Positions 41,642-44,657 of a DNA stretch of 44,657 nt are shown piece after piece. The DNA is from Colivicinus sp022776215 (GTDB lineage Bacteria > Bacillota_I > Bacilli_A > Erysipelotrichales > Erysipelotrichaceae): contig JALFIR010000007.1 in NCBI GenBank assembly GCA_022776215.1, positions 1-44,657 on the forward strand, read 5' to 3'. The notes under the pieces were generated by a model, which saw only the letters and a list, made by a program, of their open reading frames with translations, was not told where the DNA came from and searched no databases. A program made the position numbers and the translations under genes. Numbering within the stretch: the stretch's first letter is position 1; every line of letters starts with the position of its first letter.

Positions 41642-42322
41642 ATGGATAGACCAATAACAACTTTATTTATGTTGATGTCTTTGGATGGAAAAATAAGCCC
41701 TGGTGCGTCGGATGATTTAGACGTAGATAAGGATTTCCCAAAGATAAGCGGGTTGAAAGAGGGCCTGCCGCAGTATTATGAGATTGAGCAGACAACCGAC
41801 CTTTGGTCTTTTAACACCGGACGTGTACAGGAAAAAATGGGTGTAAACCAAAAGCCATTTCCTGATAAGACACCCGTTTCATTTGTCTTGTTGGATAACA
41901 GCCATTTGACCGAGCATGGTGTAACCTATTTCTGCAAAAAATCTAAGATATTTGTGCTGATTACATCAAATAGAAATCATCCGGCATATAACGTTAAGGA
42001 AAACAATCTCCATATTATTTTTCAGGAAAAACTATCGCTGAAAAAGGCACTTCATGAATTGAAATTGTCGTATGGATGCGAAAGATTGACGATTCAAAGC
42101 GGCGGAACGGTGAACGGATTATTCCTTCGTGAGAAGTTGTTTGATTATGTTGATGTCGTTGTGGCTCCGGTGCTGATTGGCGGCAAAGAAACCGCTTCTT
42201 TAATAGACGGCAGTTCCATTCTTTCAGAAAATGAACTATCTAAGATGGGCGTATTGAAACTCATTGAGTGCACTGTTTTAAATGACTCCTATATTAGAGT
42301 TCGCTATCAAGTGCTTCGCTGA
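41642..42322 (+). CDS. RibD C-terminal/dihydrofolate-reductase-like protein
   Basis: The 226-residue single-domain reductase-like protein has the RibD-C fold: TTLFMLMSLDGKIS at the start, GCERLTIQSGGTVNGLFLRE for NADPH binding, and VDVVVAPVLIGGKETASLID near the end. It lacks the RibD deaminase domain, so a role in riboflavin synthesis is not implied. Freestanding homologues occur in mobile and resistance clusters. SD GGAGG (41631-41635) places the start at the second ATG. GC content is visibly higher than in the housekeeping genes. Confidence 0.87.
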   Translation: MDRPITTLFMLMSLDGKISPGASDDLDVDKDFPKISGLKEGLPQYYEIEQTTDLWSFNTGRVQEKMGVNQKPFPDKTPVSFVLLDNSHLTEHGVTYFCKKSKIFVLITSNRNHPAYNVKENNLHIIFQEKLSLKKALHELKLSYGCERLTIQSGGTVNGLFLREKLFDYVDVVVAPVLIGGKETASLIDGSSILSENELSKMGVLKLIECTVLNDSYIRVRYQVLR

Positions 42323-42532
42323 CAACTTCAAGTTTATCGCACTGTATATAAAAAAAGATCCGTTAACTTTCTAATCCCGGAAGAAAGCTTACGGATTTTT
42401 TGTGTTTCTTGACGAGCAAACAGGGTGTATGCTGATTGCACATTGAATATAAGAATTTACTAGCAGGAAGTTTCAATCCGCTGATTATTCATATATACTT
42501 TATTCAGAAATATAAATCGGAATTTAGCGAGG
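42322..42532 (+). repeat. Recurring intergenic module, copy B
   Basis: The counterpart of copy A begins ACAACTTCAAGTTTATCGCA at the reductase stop, continues with the terminator hairpin (42358-42401) and the CACATTGAATATAAGAATTT and TATATACTTTATTCAGAAA blocks, and ends TATAAATCGGAATTTAGCGA before the next gene. It lacks the 15-bp inverted repeat of copy A and keeps only CAGGGT. Confidence 0.8.
42358..42402 (+). terminator. Terminator hairpin in module copy B
   Basis: ATCCGT-T-AA-C-TTTCT pairs with AGAAA-GC-TTACGGAT (42358-42372 with 42382-42396), followed by a T-run. Confidence 0.8.
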
Positions 42533-42541
42533 TAAAGATAT

Positions 42542-43045
42542 ATGCTTCATTTAGAAAAAGTAAATGGTAATAATGTCTGGGATATCCTGAAACTGACGGT
42601 ATCGGAATCGCAGAAGAACTTCGTTGCCACCAATGAGATCAGCATCATTGAAGCGTATACTGCAATTACGGGAAACGGTCATGCATTCCCGTTTGGTATA
42701 TATGATGAGGATAAGCCTGTAGGCTTCCTGATGATTGGTTTTGATGTTGATGATTATTGGACGGATGCACCTGAAATTGCAAAGGGAAACTATAATCTGT
42801 GGCGTCTTATGATCGATAAGGCATATCAAAACAGAGGGTACGGAAAAGAAGCGGTCAGTCTTGCATTAGAGTTCATAAAATCTATGCCTTGTGGAGAAGC
42901 AGAATACTGTTGGCTATCATATGAACCCGATAATGCAGTTGCTCGTCAGATGTATCGCTCTTTCGGTTTCGAAGAAACCGGTGAAATGGACGGCGAAGAA
43001 CTGATCGCTGTTCTGAGACTGCAATTAACAACTTCCAGTTTATAG
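42542..43045 (+). CDS. GNAT N-acetyltransferase (spermine/spermidine-type resemblance)
   Basis: The 167-residue acetyltransferase has the acetyl-CoA loop KAYQNRGYGKEAVSLALEFI and C-terminal PDNAVARQMYRSFGFEETGE. The start region LHLEKVNGNNVWDILKL and the EYCWLSYEP strand resemble BltD/PaiA-type polyamine acetyltransferases, but the acceptor cannot be assigned. It is GC-richer than the host background. The leader GCGAGG (42527-42532) lies 9 nt before the ATG. Confidence 0.88.
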   Translation: MLHLEKVNGNNVWDILKLTVSESQKNFVATNEISIIEAYTAITGNGHAFPFGIYDEDKPVGFLMIGFDVDDYWTDAPEIAKGNYNLWRLMIDKAYQNRGYGKEAVSLALEFIKSMPCGEAEYCWLSYEPDNAVARQMYRSFGFEETGEMDGEELIAVLRLQLTTSSL

Positions 43046-43060
43046 CATTAAACAAATTGA
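43023..43060 (+). repeat. Gene-end motif of the accessory array, copy after the first GNAT
   Basis: ACAACTTCCAGTTTATAGCA begins inside the last codons of the GNAT gene. It matches ACAACTTCAAGTTTATCGCA at 42322, and is followed by TTAAACAAATTG. Confidence 0.55.
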
Positions 43061-43080
43061 TAGTTATGGAGGGTTAAAAG

Positions 43081-43890
43081 ATGATTCAAAAGATATATTC
43101 TTTTGATGAATATGAGGGTTTTATCAATGAATTAAATGAGCATCCACAATATTCAGATCCTCATTTTTCTTATGATAAGAACAATCTATATCGTTCTTTA
43201 AAGTCTAAAGATAAGCATGCTTTTGTTGTTTTGGAAAATGGAATTGTCAAAGGACTTTTTGTCTTCATTATTCTTCCGGATGATAGATATATTGAGATGC
43301 TTATAGGGTTTACGAAGGTTGAAGAAGTATTTACTGAAATGCTTGAGTATATGGAAAATAATTATTGTGGATATCAGATGGATTTTGTGTTTAATCCACT
43401 TAATACCGCAATCTTTGAACCATTAAAGTTGAAGGGTGCGATATTTGAACCTGAGCAAATGAAAATGATTCAAGATGGATCTGTACCTAATGCATCAACT
43501 AATGATATTGAACAATTATCAGATAAGTGGATGAAACAATATTGTGATCTTCATAGCACTGATACCTATTGGACTGCACAGCGCATTATTTCAGCTTTAG
43601 ATAAATTTAGAGTTTTTCTTGTGGTAAAAGATGGAAAGGTTCTTGGCTATTTGGATGTCCAAAACTGTTACGACACCAATGAAATCTTTGCTTTGTATAT
43701 AAAGCCTGAAGCTTCATCTCGAGGCTATGAGCTATCATTATTGACAAAGGCGATAGAATTAAACAAGCCAAATCAAATGATGGTGGTTGTTGATGTTGAT
43801 AACAAAGAAGAAGTAGAATTGTATACTGCTGCTGGTTTTACCAAGTTAGAAGGACAAAATAGTGTTACTGCTTATATTAAGGAGACTTGA
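43081..43890 (+). CDS. GNAT-family protein, probable tandem-domain acetyltransferase
   Basis: The 269-residue protein has two GNAT-like halves. The first (HAFVVLENGIVKGLFVFII) lacks a clear acetyl-CoA loop. The second has VFLVVKDGKVLGYLDVQNCY and IKPEASSRGYELSLLTKAIE, where the R-G-Y-E segment takes the place of the usual QxxGxG/A loop. Activity is therefore uncertain. SD GGAGGG lies 7 nt before the ATG. Its stop overlaps the next GNAT start. Confidence 0.75.
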   Translation: MIQKIYSFDEYEGFINELNEHPQYSDPHFSYDKNNLYRSLKSKDKHAFVVLENGIVKGLFVFIILPDDRYIEMLIGFTKVEEVFTEMLEYMENNYCGYQMDFVFNPLNTAIFEPLKLKGAIFEPEQMKMIQDGSVPNASTNDIEQLSDKWMKQYCDLHSTDTYWTAQRIISALDKFRVFLVVKDGKVLGYLDVQNCYDTNEIFALYIKPEASSRGYELSLLTKAIELNKPNQMMVVVDVDNKEEVELYTAAGFTKLEGQNSVTAYIKET

Positions 43891-44387
43891 TGGAAATAGA
43901 TATTAGAAAAGTTAAACAAGGTGATGCTGATACGCTCGCATACATTCAAACTGAAAGTTGGAAGGCAGCATTTAAAGAAATTATAGATGCTGATATGTTA
44001 GAGAAATGTACTAATATCGATAAGGCAAGAGCTATGTATCAAAGGCTTTTGGATGATAATAAGGGGAATGGCTATCTTCTAACTGTTGATAATAAGCCTC
44101 ATTGTATTGCATATTGGGATGAAGCTAGAGATCTTGAATTAGCTGGAAAGGCCGAACTTATTTGTATTCATAGTTTGCCTGATAATTGGCATAAAGGCTT
44201 TGGAAGTAAGATGATGGATATGGTATTGAGGGATATCAAGAAGTTTGGATATTCTGAAGTCGTGCTATGGGTATTTAAAGATAATCTTCGTGCTAGAGCT
44301 TTTTATGAAAGGAATGGATTTGTACTAAATGATGTTACAAAACCAGCTTTTGATACTGAAGAAGTTCTTTATTCTAAATTCTTATAA
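43890..44387 (+). CDS. GNAT N-acetyltransferase
   Basis: The 165-residue acetyltransferase has the conserved loop DNWHKGFGSKMMDMVLRDIK and the C-terminal strand-helix LWVFKDNLRARAFYERNGF. RKVKQGDADTLAYIQTESWK at the start is typical of stand-alone GNATs. The acceptor is unknown. ATG overlaps the previous stop (TGATG) and AAGGAG is 5 nt upstream, so the two GNAT genes are one operon. Codon use is again AT-rich and host-like. The 87 bp after it, up to the insertion sequence, show nothing. Confidence 0.88.
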   Translation: MEIDIRKVKQGDADTLAYIQTESWKAAFKEIIDADMLEKCTNIDKARAMYQRLLDDNKGNGYLLTVDNKPHCIAYWDEARDLELAGKAELICIHSLPDNWHKGFGSKMMDMVLRDIKKFGYSEVVLWVFKDNLRARAFYERNGFVLNDVTKPAFDTEEVLYSKFL

Positions 44388-44474
44388 AAATGCTTGTCAA
44401 AGAATCTTTGCGTTACCACATATGCAATGTAATGTTATGATTGCTTTACTGAATATTTATGCGCAATATATGAT

Positions 44475-44657
44475 TGTAGTGAACCCTATTATTTGGACAC
44501 TTTATAACTGTCTATAATTGTAAGGCTTGATATCTTGCTTGGCAAGGTGTTAAGCCTTTTAATTTTGTTTGTATTCTTTCAGTATTGTAGTAGTTAATAT
44601 ATTCTTCCATTGATTTTTGTAATTGTTCAAGTGATGTAAATTCATATTCATGTCCAT
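44475..44657 (-). mobile_element. IS3-family insertion sequence, right end, cut by the window edge
   Basis: The element is read on the minus strand. Its outer end TGTAGTGAACCCTATTATTT followed by GGACAC resembles IS3/IS150-group terminal repeats, and a transposase tail lies inside it. The other end and any target duplication are outside the window. Confidence 0.75.
44512..44657 (-). CDS. IS3-family transposase, C-terminal part
   Basis: The final 47 codons read on the minus strand contain SMEEYINYYNTERIQTKLKG and LTPCQARYQAL before TAG at 44512-44514. YINYYNxxRIQxKLKGLTPxxxR is the characteristic end of the rve-type integrase domain in IS3/IS150 OrfB transposases. The catalytic DDE region lies beyond the window edge. 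Confidence 0.88.
   Translation of the reverse strand, partial: GHEYEFTSLEQLQKSMEEYINYYNTERIQTKLKGLTPCQARYQALQL

Noticed and set aside
38458..44387. Calling the accessory array a true integron
   Set aside because: No tyrosine recombinase gene is in the window and the gene-end motif lacks a demonstrable attC structure, so it is listed only as cassette-like.
44329..44517. 62-codon plus-strand frame at the right end
   Set aside because: It overlaps the GNAT 3' end and the insertion-sequence end, has no ribosome site and no protein-like pattern.

Overview
The window is AT-rich chromosomal DNA of a low-GC Gram-positive bacterium. Gene order, lipoprotein signal peptides, the late-competence comFA/comFC pair, a spermidine/putrescine transporter, RqcP, RicT and S-component (ECF) vitamin transporters point to Firmicutes. 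The very low GC, many TATAAT-N6/7-ATG starts without a Shine-Dalgarno (SD) site and the hypothetical genes suggest the Erysipelotrichia branch; that placement is inference. UGA is used as a stop throughout, so the code is standard.

Layout. 1-3200: the 3' part of a 5S rRNA with its terminator, then a decayed accessory stretch (an old-yellow-enzyme reductase whose 5' end carries stop codons, a C-terminal oxidoreductase remnant, a 326-bp element with 23-bp terminal inverted repeats), then tRNA-Ile(GAT) and tRNA-Ala(TGC). 3200-8900: a small membrane peptide, comFA, comFC, a cold-shock protein, secA, and prfB with the programmed +1 frameshift. 9000-13740: an XRE-cupin regulator and potABCD; PotA carries about 160 extra residues resembling two surface-protein Ig-like repeats. 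13778-15100: a PAP2 phosphatase, an FMN riboswitch and ribU.

15132-20662 is the least explained block: a divergent helical protein, an operon of an XpaC-like membrane protein, an unknown soluble protein and a double-AAA ATPase whose first ATP site is degenerate, then two paralogous small lipoproteins. The first lipoprotein gene has three 11-bp-phased direct repeats upstream; the second has ACG where its start codon should be. 20714-33548 is housekeeping in a Bacillus-like order: mnmE, tatD, a membrane-anchored unknown, pth, mfd, rqcP, divIC, a NUDIX hydrolase, an unknown helical protein, queT, a Phd/YefM-like gene with a palindrome over its promoter, tmk, holB, ricT and rsmI. 33564-38457 encodes a heterodimeric ABC exporter and a C69 dipeptidase.

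38458-44387 is an accessory array: an APH-fold kinase-like protein, a NUDIX hydrolase, a lipoprotein with a frameshift at a T8 tract, a RibD-C/DHFR-like reductase and three GNAT acetyltransferases. Recurring intergenic modules separate several of these genes (a short motif after the stop, a terminator hairpin, a conserved leader). An IS3-family element enters from the right edge on the minus strand.

The best candidates for undescribed biology are the XpaC/double-AAA/lipoprotein block, the PotA Ig-like insertion, the recurring intergenic modules and the set of apparently leaderless operon heads.
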